NCBI RefSeq assembly: GCF_001921215.1
Contig: NZ_MSIF01000023.1
Span: 86,754 to 150,753 of the forward strand
Reading direction: 5' to 3'
DNA: 64,000 nt
Source of the DNA: Actinophytocola xinjiangensis
Lineage (GTDB): Bacteria > Actinomycetota > Actinomycetes > Mycobacteriales > Pseudonocardiaceae
Below the pieces are notes generated by a model. It had not been told where the DNA came from, did not search any database, and worked only from the letters and a program-made list of their open reading frames with translations. Below, in pieces: positions 8,023 through 17,078 of this stretch. Each line of letters begins with the position of its first letter. Positions within the stretch are counted from its first letter, which is position 1. A program made the translations under genes and the position numbers.

Positions 8023-9255
8023 TCAACTTCTGGGGAGGCCGAGGCCCCGGGTGGCGATCACGTTGCGCTGGATCTCGGTGGTGCCGCCGAGGAAGGTGGC
8101 GGCCACCGAGTCCAGCCGCAGATGGGTGAACGCGGCGTTCATCGGTGAGTCGGTGCGCTGCCACAGTTCGGCGAACGCGCCGAACGCCTTCGCGCCGGTG
8201 CGGGCGATCCGCCCGGCCAGCTCCGCGCCGAACAGCTGGTTCACCGACGCCTCGTAGCCGGCGACCCCGCCGGCGGCCTGGGTGGACACGGTGTAGCGGG
8301 CCAGGTTGTAGAGCACTCGCACCTCGGCGTAGCGGCGGGCGATCTCCTGGCGCAGCACGGCGGTGTCCGGCCGCAGGTAGGGCTTCGCCGCGTCGCTGTT
8401 CACGTAGTCGACCAGCGAGGACAGCGCGTGCTCGAACTTGACCGTCGCACCGATCCCGGCCCGCTCGAACGACAACGCGGTCATCGCCACGTACCAGCCC
8501 CGGTTCTCCTCGCCGACCCGGTTGGCCACCGGCACCCGCGCGTCGTCGAAGAACACCTCGGCGAACGGGGCGTCGCCCCGCAGGTCGGTGATCGGCCGCA
8601 CGGTCACCCCCTCGGTGGCCGTGTCGACCAGCAGGAACGTGAGGCCCTTGTGGCGGTGCGCGTCGGGGTCGGTGCGGACCAGCACGAACAACCAGTCCGC
8701 GTACTGACCCAGCGAGGTCCACACCTTCTGGCCGTTGACGACGTAGTCGTCGCCGTCGCGGACCGCGCGGGTGCGCACCGAGGCCAGGTCCGACCCGGAC
8801 TCCGGCTCGGAGAAGCCCTGCGCCCAGGTGCGTTCACCGCGCGCGATCGGCGGCAGGTGCTCGGCGCGCTGCGCGTCGGTGCCCTCGGCCAGCACCGTCG
8901 GGCCGAGCAGGAACGCGCCGATGCCGTTCACCGTCGGCACCCGGGCGCGCATCATCTCCTCCTGCAACACGAACTCCAGTGCCGCCGGCAGCCCGGCGCC
9001 GCCGTACTCGGCCGGCCAGTGCGGGGTGATCCAGCCGCGTTCGGCCAGCGCCGCCGCCCAGCGCCGGGCGCCCTCGCGGCGGTCGGGGTCCTCGCTGAGG
9101 CGGTCGGCCGGCCAGTTGTAGCCCCACACGTCCTCCGGTTCGAGGCTGTGCTCGGCGGCCGGGTCCGGCCGGTAGGCCGCCGGGAAGTGCTCGGCGACGA
9201 AGGCCGCCACCTGCTCGCGGAACGCGGCCTCCTCGGGAGTGTCCTCCCAGTTCAT
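8023..9255 (-). CDS. Acyl-CoA dehydrogenase, full-length subunit
   Basis: A 410-residue flavoprotein from an ATG at 9255. N-terminal helical domain, central beta domain (WAQGFSEPESGSDLAS flavin and substrate loop at about residue 145) and C-terminal helical domain are all present. Near the end, the family's usual YEGTSEIQRN reads FLGGTTEIQRN: the catalytic Glu of medium-chain-type enzymes is replaced by Gly. That pattern is known in several dehydrogenases of heteromeric or branched-chain types whose base lies elsewhere. Together with the short partner at 5378-6289 it suggests an alpha/beta enzyme for a bulky acyl-CoA such as a steroid, terpenoid or branched side chain. It is co-directional with, and close to, the acyl-CoA synthetase at 9266. 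Confidence 0.9.
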   Translation of the reverse strand: MNWEDTPEEAAFREQVAAFVAEHFPAAYRPDPAAEHSLEPEDVWGYNWPADRLSEDPDRREGARRWAAALAERGWITPHWPAEYGGAGLPAALEFVLQEEMMRARVPTVNGIGAFLLGPTVLAEGTDAQRAEHLPPIARGERTWAQGFSEPESGSDLASVRTRAVRDGDDYVVNGQKVWTSLGQYADWLFVLVRTDPDAHRHKGLTFLLVDTATEGVTVRPITDLRGDAPFAEVFFDDARVPVANRVGEENRGWYVAMTALSFERAGIGATVKFEHALSSLVDYVNSDAAKPYLRPDTAVLRQEIARRYAEVRVLYNLARYTVSTQAAGGVAGYEASVNQLFGAELAGRIARTGAKAFGAFAELWQRTDSPMNAAFTHLRLDSVAATFLGGTTEIQRNVIATRGLGLPRS

Positions 9256-9265
9256 GGTGTCCTCT

Positions 9266-10855
9266 CTACCCTGCCTGGGACCGGTCGGCGGCCTCGCGGT
9301 CCCATGTGGACGGTGTGATGCCGCGTTCGCCCTGGGCGCGCAACCGGTACTTGGCGACCTTGTCGGTCGGGGTGCGCGGCAGCGCGTCGACGAACTCGAC
9401 GTAGCGCGGCACCATGAACCTCGGCAGCCGCTCGACACAGAACTCGATCAGCTCCTCGTGACCCAGGGTGGCGCCGGGGCGCAGCACCACGGCCAGCTTC
9501 ACGTCCTCGTCCTCCAGCTCCGATGGCACCCCGATGGCGGCGCTCTCCAGGATCGCCGGGTGCAGGTTGACCTCGCACTCCAGGTCGAACGCGGAGATGT
9601 TCTCCCCGCGCCGGCGGATGGAGTCCTTCATCCGGTCGAGGAAGAAGAAGTAGCCGTCCTCGTCGCGCCACACCTTGTCGCCGGTGTGGAACCACAGGTT
9701 GCGGAAGGTCTGCGCGGTGGCCTCCGGCGCGCCGTAGTAGCCGGAGGTGATCACGTGCGGCTGCTTGGGCCGCAGCACCAGCTCACCCGGCTCACCGGGG
9801 CCGACCTCACGGTCGTGCTCGTCGACCACCGCCGCGTCGAACCGTTCGGAGTGGACGGTGCCGCAGGAGCCGAGACGCCACTGGCCGTAGGGGCTGGCGA
9901 TCGCGATACCGGCCTCGGTGCTGGTGTAGGTCTCCACCGACCGCACGCCGAACCGCTCCCGCAGCGGCTCGTCGAGCACGGACTTGCCCATGTAGAACAT
10001 CTCCAGCGGGTGGTCGCGGTCCCGCGGCGTCGGCTCGCGGTTGAGCAGGATCGGGATCATCGAGAACACGCTCATCGCGACCTTGGCGTCGAAGAACCGC
10101 ACGTCGTCCCAGAACCGCGACGCGCTGAACTTCTCCACCACGGCCAACGCGCCGCCGCCCAGCAACGCCGACATCATGCCGTCCCACAGCCCGGCGGCGT
10201 GGAACAGCGGCAGCGGGCAGTAGATCGTCTTTCCCCACCGGTCCAGGAAGTTCAGCGAGTCGTAGGCACAGGTGAGCGCGAGCGCGTGCGAGCACATCGC
10301 GCCCTTGGACGGCCCGGTCGTGCCCGACGTGTACATGATCGCCTGGAGGTCGTCGAACGCGACCCCGGCGCGCGGTTCCTCGTCGCCGTGGTCGAGCAGC
10401 GACCGGTAGGACACCACCGGCCGGCCCGCCACCGGCTCGCCGTCGTCACGCACCACCAGCCTGGTCAACGCGGTCAGCTGGTCGATCACCGGCGGCAACC
10501 TGTCCACAAAGGACGAGTCGATGACCAGGGTGGTCGAGTCCGAGCTGGCCAGCACGTGGCGCAGCAACTCGCCGCGCAACGCCGTGTTGACCGGTACCGC
10601 GACCGCCCCGATCCGGGCGAGCGCGAAGATCGTCGGGACGAACTCCGGACAGTTCGGTAACATCACCGCGACGTGGTCACCCTTGCCGACACCGAGCGAG
10701 ATCAGCCCCTGGGCCACCCGGTTGGACATCGCGTGCACGTCGCCATAGGTCAACTCGCCGTCGCGGAACTTCAGGAACGGCTCGGCCCCATGGGTTTCCG
10801 ACCTTGACCGGAGTACGTCGCCGAGTACGAAGCTCTCCAACGTCTCCTTGCGCAT
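9266..10855 (-). CDS. Acyl-CoA synthetase (AMP-forming)
   Basis: A 529-residue adenylate-forming ligase, activating a carboxylic acid with ATP to acyl-AMP and then to acyl-CoA. The start is an ATG at 10855 with GGAGG six bases upstream. The AMP-binding P-loop is YTSGTTGPSKGAM (about residues 178-190); further signatures are YTSTEAG, WFHTGD and DRMKDSIRRRGENIS, and the C-terminal lysine motif is PRTPTDKVAKY. It is the first gene of the leftward cluster (10855 to 5378), so it would feed the two dehydrogenases and the hydratase. Closest general types are crotonobetaine/carnitine-CoA ligase-like and long-chain enzymes; substrate not deducible. The 162 bp upstream, before the methyltransferase gene, should hold the promoter. 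Confidence 0.92.
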   Translation of the reverse strand: MRKETLESFVLGDVLRSRSETHGAEPFLKFRDGELTYGDVHAMSNRVAQGLISLGVGKGDHVAVMLPNCPEFVPTIFALARIGAVAVPVNTALRGELLRHVLASSDSTTLVIDSSFVDRLPPVIDQLTALTRLVVRDDGEPVAGRPVVSYRSLLDHGDEEPRAGVAFDDLQAIMYTSGTTGPSKGAMCSHALALTCAYDSLNFLDRWGKTIYCPLPLFHAAGLWDGMMSALLGGGALAVVEKFSASRFWDDVRFFDAKVAMSVFSMIPILLNREPTPRDRDHPLEMFYMGKSVLDEPLRERFGVRSVETYTSTEAGIAIASPYGQWRLGSCGTVHSERFDAAVVDEHDREVGPGEPGELVLRPKQPHVITSGYYGAPEATAQTFRNLWFHTGDKVWRDEDGYFFFLDRMKDSIRRRGENISAFDLECEVNLHPAILESAAIGVPSELEDEDVKLAVVLRPGATLGHEELIEFCVERLPRFMVPRYVEFVDALPRTPTDKVAKYRLRAQGERGITPSTWDREAADRSQAG

Positions 10856-11017
10856 GACACCTCCGCCTGGCGCCCCCGCACGCCAGACGCGGCGCGGCCA
10901 GGTGTGCACCGCGCTGGCAGCCGAGGCTTGCACCGTCACTCCATCCGAACACGAAACGGACGGCGGCGCCACCCTCGGGTGATCTCTGCCTCCTACCGGC
11001 AGAGTGATCGCCGCAGG

Positions 11018-11809
11018 TCAGACGGGCGCGCGTCGCCCGGTCGCGCTCACCATCAACCACGTGTAGTCGACGAAGGAAGGGTTGTCGTAGGCCGCGTACG
11101 CCTCGCTCAGGTCCTGCTCGGTGACCGCGCCGGTCTCCAACGCCGTGGTCTCGACCAGCCCCAGCGTCGCCGCCATCCACGCCGCCATCGGCGAGCCGCC
11201 CCGGATGGCCGCCAGGTGCCCGTCGGCGTGACAGTCGACCAGGCCCGCGGCCTCCAGCGGCAGCGGCAGCCGCCGCGCCCACAGCGAGTCGGTGCCCACC
11301 GTCTCGCCGAGCACCGAGGACACCGCGCCCAGGCAGCGTGCCACCGCCGGCACGCTCGACAGGTCCGGCACGGGACTGGCCGACTCGACCAGCAGCCAGC
11401 CCCCGGGCCGCAGCCAGGAAGCCAACCGGGCCAACGTCCTCTCCCGCTCCACGACGTGTTCGAGCACCAGCCGGGTGTGGATCAGGTCGAACTCGCCCGG
11501 CTGCTCGTCGACGGTCACGTCGTGGCGCAGCACCCGGATGCCGGTCTCGGCGAGCGGGGCGAGGAAGTCGGTACTGAGGTCGGTGGCGGTGACGTGCGCG
11601 GCGCCGGCCCGGCGCGCCAGCGACCGGGCCACCGAACCGGCCCCGGCGCCGACCTCCAGGCAGTCCCACCCGGGTCTGACCCCGGCGCGGTCGATCAGCG
11701 CGACGCTCCCCGGGTCGAACGCCTCCTGCAACAGTCGCAGCCGTTCGTGTTCGGTTGGCTCGGTAGTGGCAACGTAGGTAGCCCAGTTGGGGGTTTCGGT
11801 CTGTGACAT
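11018..11809 (-). CDS. SAM-dependent methyltransferase, class I
   Basis: A 263-residue Rossmann-fold methyltransferase from an ATG at 11809. The SAM-binding motif I is CLEVGAGAGSVARSLA at about residues 50-65; motif II ends in the acidic residue of ATDLS; the post-motif region is FDLIHTRLVLEHV; and LRPGGWLLVES is typical of ubiquinone/mycothiol-era class I small-molecule methyltransferases. A small molecule is therefore the likely acceptor. It is co-directional with the acyl-CoA cluster but 162 bp ahead of it, and divergent from the fucose cluster across a 188-bp regulatory region containing an operator. No substrate can be assigned; membership in either cluster is uncertain. Confidence 0.85.
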   Translation of the reverse strand: MSQTETPNWATYVATTEPTEHERLRLLQEAFDPGSVALIDRAGVRPGWDCLEVGAGAGSVARSLARRAGAAHVTATDLSTDFLAPLAETGIRVLRHDVTVDEQPGEFDLIHTRLVLEHVVERERTLARLASWLRPGGWLLVESASPVPDLSSVPAVARCLGAVSSVLGETVGTDSLWARRLPLPLEAAGLVDCHADGHLAAIRGGSPMAAWMAATLGLVETTALETGAVTEQDLSEAYAAYDNPSFVDYTWLMVSATGRRAPV

Positions 11810-11897
11810 GAGCGCCGATGGTAACGCTGATGACCAGTCAGTTGTCTACAACGGGCGACCGAATGATTGCGGCTCGTACCCGTCCCAGGTCACGTTT

Positions 11898-11908
11898 ACA
11901 TCCGATGT
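11898..11908. promoter_or_regulatory. Putative GntR operator, copy 1
   Basis: ACATCCGATGT, a perfect 5-1-5 palindrome about 90 bp upstream of the hydrolase/lut gene group. The same word recurs at 15733, and with one mismatch at 19259, each time in front of a gene of the fucose cluster. A GntR/FCD-type regulator is encoded inside the cluster (18551-19240). Confidence 0.7.
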
Positions 11909-11997
11909 CTTACTGCTTAGAGTCCGAGATCAGGAGAGATTAGGGTTGAGGCGCCACGGCCGGTGGTAGCCGGGTTCCTGGACGAGGAGCGTATGTC

Positions 11998-12849
11998 TTG
12001 CGGTTGATGCGAGTGGGCGCCGCCGGCGCCGAGCGCCCGGTGGTGCTGGACGACCTGGACCGGGCCTTCGACCTGTCCGGCCTGACCAGCGACCTCGACG
12101 GGGACTTCCTCGCCGTGGACGGCGTCGCCAGGACCCGCCAGGCCCTGGCCGCCGGGTCGCTGCCCGAGACCACGATCGACGGCGAGCGGATCGGCGCGCC
12201 GATCGCCCGGCCGCCGTCGGTGGTCTGCGTCGGCATGAACTACGCCGCGCACGCCGCCGAGTCCGGCGCCGAGCCCCCCGCCCAGCCGGTGCTGTTCTTC
12301 AAACACCCCAACACCGTGGTCGGCCCCTACGACCAGGTGCTGGTGCCCCGGGGCGCCACCAAGGTCGACTGGGAGGTGGAGCTGGCGGTGGTGATCGGCC
12401 GCCGCGCCCGCTACGTCGACCTCGACGACGCGCTCTCCCACGTCGCCGGCTACACCGTGTCCAACGACGTCTCCGAGCGGCACTTCCAGCTCGACCCGGC
12501 CGTCTCGGGCGGACAGTGGGGCAAGGGCAAGTGCTGCGAGACGTTCAACCCGCTCGGCCCCTGGCTGGTGCCCGCCGACGAGGTCGACCCGGCGGCGCTG
12601 GGCCTGCGCTCGTTCGTCAACGGTGAGCCGCGCCAGGACTCGACCACCGCCGACATGCTCTTCGGCGTCGCCGAACTGGTCGCCCACATCAGCCAGTTCA
12701 TGGTGCTGGAGCCGGGCGACCTGCTCAACACCGGAACCCCGCAGGGCGTCGCGCTCTCCGGCCGGTTCCCGTACCTTTCCGTCGACGACGTCATGGAGAT
12801 CGAGATCGACGGGCTCGGCAGACAGCGTCAGGTACTCGCCAAGGCCTGA
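11998..12849 (+). CDS. Fumarylacetoacetate-hydrolase-family protein, likely 2,4-diketo-3-deoxy-L-fuconate hydrolase
   Basis: A 283-residue FAH-fold hydrolase. The TTG at 11998 is favoured because GAGGAG lies eight bases upstream; an in-frame ATG at 12007 is farther away. Family hallmarks are VCVGMNYAAHAAES, LFFKHPNTVVGP, the metal-binding DWEVELAVVIGRRA and NTGTPQGVALSG. In the non-phosphorylating L-fucose route this family cleaves 2,4-diketo-3-deoxy-L-fuconate to pyruvate and L-lactate. The assignment rests on the company it keeps: fuconate dehydratase and the preceding dehydrogenase lie 3 kb downstream under the same operator, and lactate-oxidation genes follow directly. Sequence alone would also allow a hydrolase for another 3-deoxy sugar diketo-acid or an acylpyruvate hydrolase. 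Confidence 0.85.
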   Translation: MRLMRVGAAGAERPVVLDDLDRAFDLSGLTSDLDGDFLAVDGVARTRQALAAGSLPETTIDGERIGAPIARPPSVVCVGMNYAAHAAESGAEPPAQPVLFFKHPNTVVGPYDQVLVPRGATKVDWEVELAVVIGRRARYVDLDDALSHVAGYTVSNDVSERHFQLDPAVSGGQWGKGKCCETFNPLGPWLVPADEVDPAALGLRSFVNGEPRQDSTTADMLFGVAELVAHISQFMVLEPGDLLNTGTPQGVALSGRFPYLSVDDVMEIEIDGLGRQRQVLAKA

Positions 12850-12895
12850 TCCCGGCGTTCCGACAGGGCGTTCCGACAGGGCTGAGGAGGCGCGG

Positions 12896-13627
12896 GTGAC
12901 CACGCGGGTGGCGTTGATGGCCACATGCCTGACCGACACGTTCTACCCGGACACCGCGCGCGCGGTGGTGCGCCTGCTGGAGCGGCTCGGGTGCGTGGTG
13001 GACTTCCCGAAGGGCCAGACCTGCTGCGGCCAGATGCACTACAACACCGGCTACCGGCGGGAGGCGGCCACGCTCGCGCGCCGCACCGCCAAGGCGTTCG
13101 CCGGCCACGACGCGGTGGTCGCGCCGTCGGGCTCGTGCGCCGGCATGGTCCGCGACCTCTACCCCGGCCTGTCCCGGCTGACCGTGGGCGTGGCCGACCG
13201 GACCTACGAGCTCTCGGAGTTCCTGGTCGACGTGCTCGGCGTGACCGACGTCGGCGCCTACTTCCCGCACCGGGTCACCTACCACCCGACCTGCCACTCG
13301 TTACGGGTCCTCGGGGTGGGTGACAAGCCGCTGCGACTGTTACGCGCGGTGCGCGGGCTGGAGCTGGTGGAACTCTCGGCGCCGGAGTCGTGCTGCGGGT
13401 TCGGCGGCACGTTCGCGGTGAAGAACGCCGACACCTCGACGGCGATGCTGGCCGACAAGATGCGCGACGTGCTCGACACCGGTGCGCGGGTACTCACCGC
13501 CGGTGACAACTCCTGCCTGATGCACATCGGCGGTGGCCTGTCCCGGCTCAGCACCGGGGTGCGGGCGCTGCACCTGGCGGAGATCCTGGCCAGCACGGAG
13601 GAGGAGCCATGGGCCGCAACCCCGTGA
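12896..13627 (+). CDS. lutA: LutA-type (Fe-S) protein of the L-lactate oxidation complex
   Basis: A 243-residue protein from a GTG at 12896 with GAGGAGG upstream. It carries two cysteine-rich CCG domains: GQTCCGQMHYNTG at about residue 40 and ESCCGFGGTF at about 165. This is the LutA/YkgE family, a heterodisulfide-reductase-like subunit that works with LutB and LutC to oxidise L-lactate to pyruvate in the cytoplasm or at the membrane face. It lies 46 bp after the diketo-acid hydrolase, which should release L-lactate, and its last 19 bases overlap the lutB start, so the three lut genes are translated together. The 46-bp gap contains a directly repeated 13-mer (cgttccgacaggg twice) of unknown meaning. 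Confidence 0.92.
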   Translation: MTTRVALMATCLTDTFYPDTARAVVRLLERLGCVVDFPKGQTCCGQMHYNTGYRREAATLARRTAKAFAGHDAVVAPSGSCAGMVRDLYPGLSRLTVGVADRTYELSEFLVDVLGVTDVGAYFPHRVTYHPTCHSLRVLGVGDKPLRLLRAVRGLELVELSAPESCCGFGGTFAVKNADTSTAMLADKMRDVLDTGARVLTAGDNSCLMHIGGGLSRLSTGVRALHLAEILASTEEEPWAATP

Positions 13628-15048
13628 CCTGGCTGGGCAGCCCGGCCTTCCCGTCCGCCGCGCGCACCGCGCTGGCCGACGTGCAGCTGCGCGGCAACCT
13701 TGCCCACGCCACCGGCACGATCCGGGGCAAGCGGGCGGCGGCGGTGGCCGAGCTGCCGGACTGGGAGCGGCTGCGGCTGGCCGGCGAGGCGATCAAGGAC
13801 GACGTCCTGGCGAACCTGGACACCTACCTGACCAGGCTGGAGTCGCAGGTCAGGGCGCGTGGGGGAGTGGTGCACTGGGCGCGCGACGCCGCCGAGGCGA
13901 ACGCGATCGTGCTGCGGTTGGTGCGCGAGGCGCAGGCCTCCGAGGTGGTCAAGGTCAAGTCGATGGCCACGGCGGAGATCGGGCTCAACGAGGCGTTGGC
14001 GGAGGGCGGCGTCTCGGCCATCGAGACAGATCTCGCCGAGCTGATCGTGCAACTCGGTGACGACCGCCCCTCGCACATCCTCGTCCCCGCCATCCACCGC
14101 AACCGCGCCGAGATCCGCGACATCTTCCGGGCCACCATGCCGCACGCCGCGCAGGTGTCCGACCGCCCGGCCGACCTCGCCGAGGCCGCCCGCGCCCACC
14201 TGCGGAGCAAGTTCCTCACCGCGAAGGTCGCCATCTCCGGCGCCAACTTCGCCGTCGCCGACACCGGCTCGGTCGTCGTCGTCGAATCCGAGGGCAACGG
14301 TCGGATGTGTCTGACCCTGCCGGACACGCTGATCACCGTCATGGGCCTGGAGAAAGTCGTACCGACCTGGCGCGACCTGGAGGTCTTCCTCCAACTGCTG
14401 CCCCGCTCCTCCACCGCCGAACGAATGAACCCCTACACCTCCGTGTGGACCGGAGTCACCCCCGGCGACGGGCCCCGCGCGTTTCACCTGGTGCTGCTGG
14501 ACAACGGCCGCACCGCCACCCTCGCCGACCGCGTCGGCCGCCAGGCCCTGCGCTGCATCCGCTGCTCGGCCTGCCTGAACGTGTGCCCGGTCTACGAACG
14601 CACCGGCGGCCAGGCCTACGGCTCGGTCTACCCCGGCCCGATCGGCGCCATCCTCACCCCCCAGCTGGGCGCGGGCACCGACGACGGCCCGACCGGCAAA
14701 CTGCTGCGCTCCCTGCCCTACGCGTCGTCACTGTGCGGGGCGTGCTTCGAGGTGTGCCCGGTGCGCATCGACATCCCCGAGGTGCTGGTGCACCTGCGCA
14801 ACAGAACCGTCCAGGAGAAACCCGCCTACGACCCGGAGGCGGTCGCCATGGCCGCCGCGTCCTGGGTGATGGCCTCCCCGCGCCGCTTCCGCCTCGCCCA
14901 GCGCCTGCTGGGCCCGCTGCGGCTGCTGGCGCGCGGCGGACGGATCCGGCGGCTGCCCTGGCCGGCGTCGCGCTGGACCGACTCGCGGGACGTGCCGGCG
15001 CCGCCGAAGGAGACGTTCTCGGCGTGGTGGCGGAGGACCCGTGGCTGA
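13609..15048 (+). CDS. lutB: LutB-type iron-sulfur L-lactate oxidation protein
   Basis: A 479-residue protein from an ATG at 13609 preceded by GGAGGAG. The N-terminal two thirds are the LUD domain (about residues 70-295). Two [4Fe-4S] ferredoxin-type motifs follow: CIRCSACLNVCP at about 316-327 and CGACFEVCP at about 376-384. This matches LutB/YkgF, the core electron-transfer subunit of the LutABC L-lactate dehydrogenase system. It overlaps lutA by 19 bp and lutC by 8 bp. In this setting it would oxidise the L-lactate released by the FAH-family hydrolase at the head of the operon, sending both halves of L-fucose to pyruvate. Confidence 0.94.
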   Translation: MGRNPVTWLGSPAFPSAARTALADVQLRGNLAHATGTIRGKRAAAVAELPDWERLRLAGEAIKDDVLANLDTYLTRLESQVRARGGVVHWARDAAEANAIVLRLVREAQASEVVKVKSMATAEIGLNEALAEGGVSAIETDLAELIVQLGDDRPSHILVPAIHRNRAEIRDIFRATMPHAAQVSDRPADLAEAARAHLRSKFLTAKVAISGANFAVADTGSVVVVESEGNGRMCLTLPDTLITVMGLEKVVPTWRDLEVFLQLLPRSSTAERMNPYTSVWTGVTPGDGPRAFHLVLLDNGRTATLADRVGRQALRCIRCSACLNVCPVYERTGGQAYGSVYPGPIGAILTPQLGAGTDDGPTGKLLRSLPYASSLCGACFEVCPVRIDIPEVLVHLRNRTVQEKPAYDPEAVAMAAASWVMASPRRFRLAQRLLGPLRLLARGGRIRRLPWPASRWTDSRDVPAPPKETFSAWWRRTRG

Positions 15049-15661
15049 CCCGCGCGAGGTCGTGCTGCGCCGCATCCGCGCCGCCCTGGCCGACTCCCCG
15101 CCGGTGCCGCCGGTCGTGCGCGACTACGAGGTCGCCCGCGACGTCGGTGACGTGCTCGACCTGTTCGCCGAGCGGGTCGCCGACTACCGGGCGGTGGTCC
15201 GGCGGGTGCGCGTCGAGGCGCTGCCGGTCGAGATCGAGGCGTCGCTGCGCGCCCGGGGCGCCCGGCGGCTGGTGGCGCCGGTGGACCTGCCCGGCTGGTG
15301 GCGCGGCGGTGAGGTGGTGTGGTCGCTGGACGGGCCGGCACACCCGCTGTCGGTGCGGGCGCTGGACCGGGCCGACGGGGTGCTCACCGGGTGCGCGGTG
15401 GCCATCGCCGAGACCGGCACGATCGTGCTCGACGCCGGGCCGGCACAGGGCCGGCGGGCACTGACGCTGCTGCCCGACTACCACCTGTGCGTGGTGCGGG
15501 CCGACCAGATCGTGGGTACGGTCCCCGAGGCGATCGCCCGGTTGGACCCGGTGCGTCCACTCACGTTCGTCAGCGGACCCTCCGCGACCAGCGACATCGA
15601 GCTGGATCGGGTGGAGGGCGTGCACGGCCCCCGCAACCTTGAGGTACTGATCGCCCACTGA
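15041..15661 (+). CDS. lutC: LutC-type lactate utilisation protein (LUD domain)
   Basis: A 206-residue LUD-domain protein from a GTG at 15041, overlapping the end of lutB by 8 bp. The family core appears as [21 protein letters not shown] (about residues 110-130) and [21 protein letters not shown], where the S-A-T-S-D-I-E and G-V-H-G-P phrases are diagnostic. LutC completes the LutABC complex for L-lactate oxidation. The gene ends about 70 bp before the second operator site (15733), so the hydrolase-lutABC group (11998-15661) appears to be one transcription unit and the fuconate dehydratase group the next, both probably answering to the same regulator. Confidence 0.92.
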   Translation: MADPREVVLRRIRAALADSPPVPPVVRDYEVARDVGDVLDLFAERVADYRAVVRRVRVEALPVEIEASLRARGARRLVAPVDLPGWWRGGEVVWSLDGPAHPLSVRALDRADGVLTGCAVAIAETGTIVLDAGPAQGRRALTLLPDYHLCVVRADQIVGTVPEAIARLDPVRPLTFVSGPSATSDIELDRVEGVHGPRNLEVLIAH

Positions 15662-15732
15662 TCGTCTACTGATCGGATCAATGCTTGGTCCGTCTGGTGG
15701 GTGCGCTGGATTCTGCGGCCCGGATCGGGTAT

Positions 15733-15743
15733 ACATCGGATGT
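15733..15743. promoter_or_regulatory. Putative GntR operator, copy 2
   Basis: ACATCGGATGT, the reverse complement of the copy at 11898, 34 bp before the fuconate dehydratase start. It overlaps TATACA at 15730-15735, a plausible -10 element, so a bound regulator would block transcription. Confidence 0.72.
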
Positions 15744-15776
15744 CTGATCGAGGGTGTGTGGAAGGGGGCGCGGCCC

Positions 15777-17078
15777 GTGGCGCGCATTGTCGGTCTGGAC
15801 GTACTCGACGTACGGTTCCCGACCTCTCGGGAACTGGACGGCTCGGACGCGATGAACCCGGACCCGGACTACTCCGCGGCCTACGTGGTGCTGCGCACCG
15901 ACGAGGGCCCCGACGGCTACGGCCTGGCGTTCACCATCGGCCGGGGCAACGACGTGCAGGCCGCCGCCATCGGCGCGCTGGCCCCCATGGTCGTCGGACG
16001 GTCCACACCGGACACCCCGGCCGAGCTGGCCGCACTGTCCGCCGAACTGGTCGGCGACTCCCAGTTCCGTTGGCTTGGCCCGGAGAAGGGCGTCGCGCAC
16101 ATGGCCGTCGGCGCCGTCGTCAACGCCGCCTGGGACCTCGCCGCCCGCCGCGCCGACAGTCCACTGTGGAGCTTCCTGGCGGCGATGACACCGGAACAGA
16201 TCGCCGGCCTGGTCGACTTCCGCTACCTGACCGACGTCCTGTCCGAACAGGACGCACTGGACATCCTGCGCGCCGCCGAACCCGGCCGGGCCGAACGCGC
16301 CGCGCACCTGCGCTCGGCCGGCTACCGCGCGTACAGCACCAGCGCCGGCTGGCTCGGCTACTCCGACGAGAAACTGGTGCGCCTGGCCAAACAGGCCGTC
16401 GCCGACGGCTTCGGCATGCTCAAACTCAAGGTCGGCGGCTCCCTCGACGACGACGTGCGGCGGCTGCGCCTGGCCCGCGAGGCCGTCGGCCCCGACGTGC
16501 GGATCGCCGTGGACGCCAACCAACGCTGGGACGTGCCGGTCGCCATCGAGTGGATGCGCGCCCTGGCCCCCTACGACCCGTACTGGATCGAGGAACCCAC
16601 CTCGCCCGACGACGTCCTCGGCCACCAGGCGATCGCCGCCGCCATCCGCCCTGTCCGGGTCGCCACCGGCGAACACGTGCACAACCGGGTGATGTTCAAA
16701 CAGTACCTGGCGGCCGGTGCCCTCGACGTCCTCCAGATCGACGCCGCCCGGGTCGGCGGCGTCAACGAGAACGTGGCCATCCTGTTACTGGCAGCCAAGT
16801 TCGGCGTCCCCGTCTGCCCACACGCCGGCGGCGTCGGCCTGTGCGAACTGGTCCGCCACCTGTCGATGTTCGACTACGTGGCCGTGTCCGGCACCGACGC
16901 CGACCGGGCCATCGAATGGGTCGACCACCTGCACGAGCACTTCACCGATCCGGCGATCGTGCGAGGTGGCCGATATCTCGCCCCGACCCAACCGGGTTTC
17001 TCCGCCAGGATCCGTGATGAGAGTCTTGAGCGGTACGCCTTTCCCGACGGTCCGGAGTGGAGGGACAATCCCGCATGA
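15777..17078 (+). CDS. fucD: L-fuconate dehydratase (enolase superfamily)
   Basis: A 433-residue enzyme that dehydrates L-fuconate to 2-keto-3-deoxy-L-fuconate. The GTG at 15777 is chosen for its GAAGGGGG site; the length fits the family. The enolase-superfamily catalytic set is complete: K-x-K at 216/218 (LKLKVGG), metal ligands Asp 246 (DANQRWD), Glu 272 (IEEPTSPDD) and Glu 299 ([14 protein letters not shown]), and the later His in [25 protein letters not shown] and FRWLGPEKG are characteristic of fuconate dehydratases. It overlaps the next gene by 4 bp (ATGA). An operator at 15733-15743 sits in its promoter. Confidence 0.93.
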   Translation: MARIVGLDVLDVRFPTSRELDGSDAMNPDPDYSAAYVVLRTDEGPDGYGLAFTIGRGNDVQAAAIGALAPMVVGRSTPDTPAELAALSAELVGDSQFRWLGPEKGVAHMAVGAVVNAAWDLAARRADSPLWSFLAAMTPEQIAGLVDFRYLTDVLSEQDALDILRAAEPGRAERAAHLRSAGYRAYSTSAGWLGYSDEKLVRLAKQAVADGFGMLKLKVGGSLDDDVRRLRLAREAVGPDVRIAVDANQRWDVPVAIEWMRALAPYDPYWIEEPTSPDDVLGHQAIAAAIRPVRVATGEHVHNRVMFKQYLAAGALDVLQIDAARVGGVNENVAILLLAAKFGVPVCPHAGGVGLCELVRHLSMFDYVAVSGTDADRAIEWVDHLHEHFTDPAIVRGGRYLAPTQPGFSARIRDESLERYAFPDGPEWRDNPA

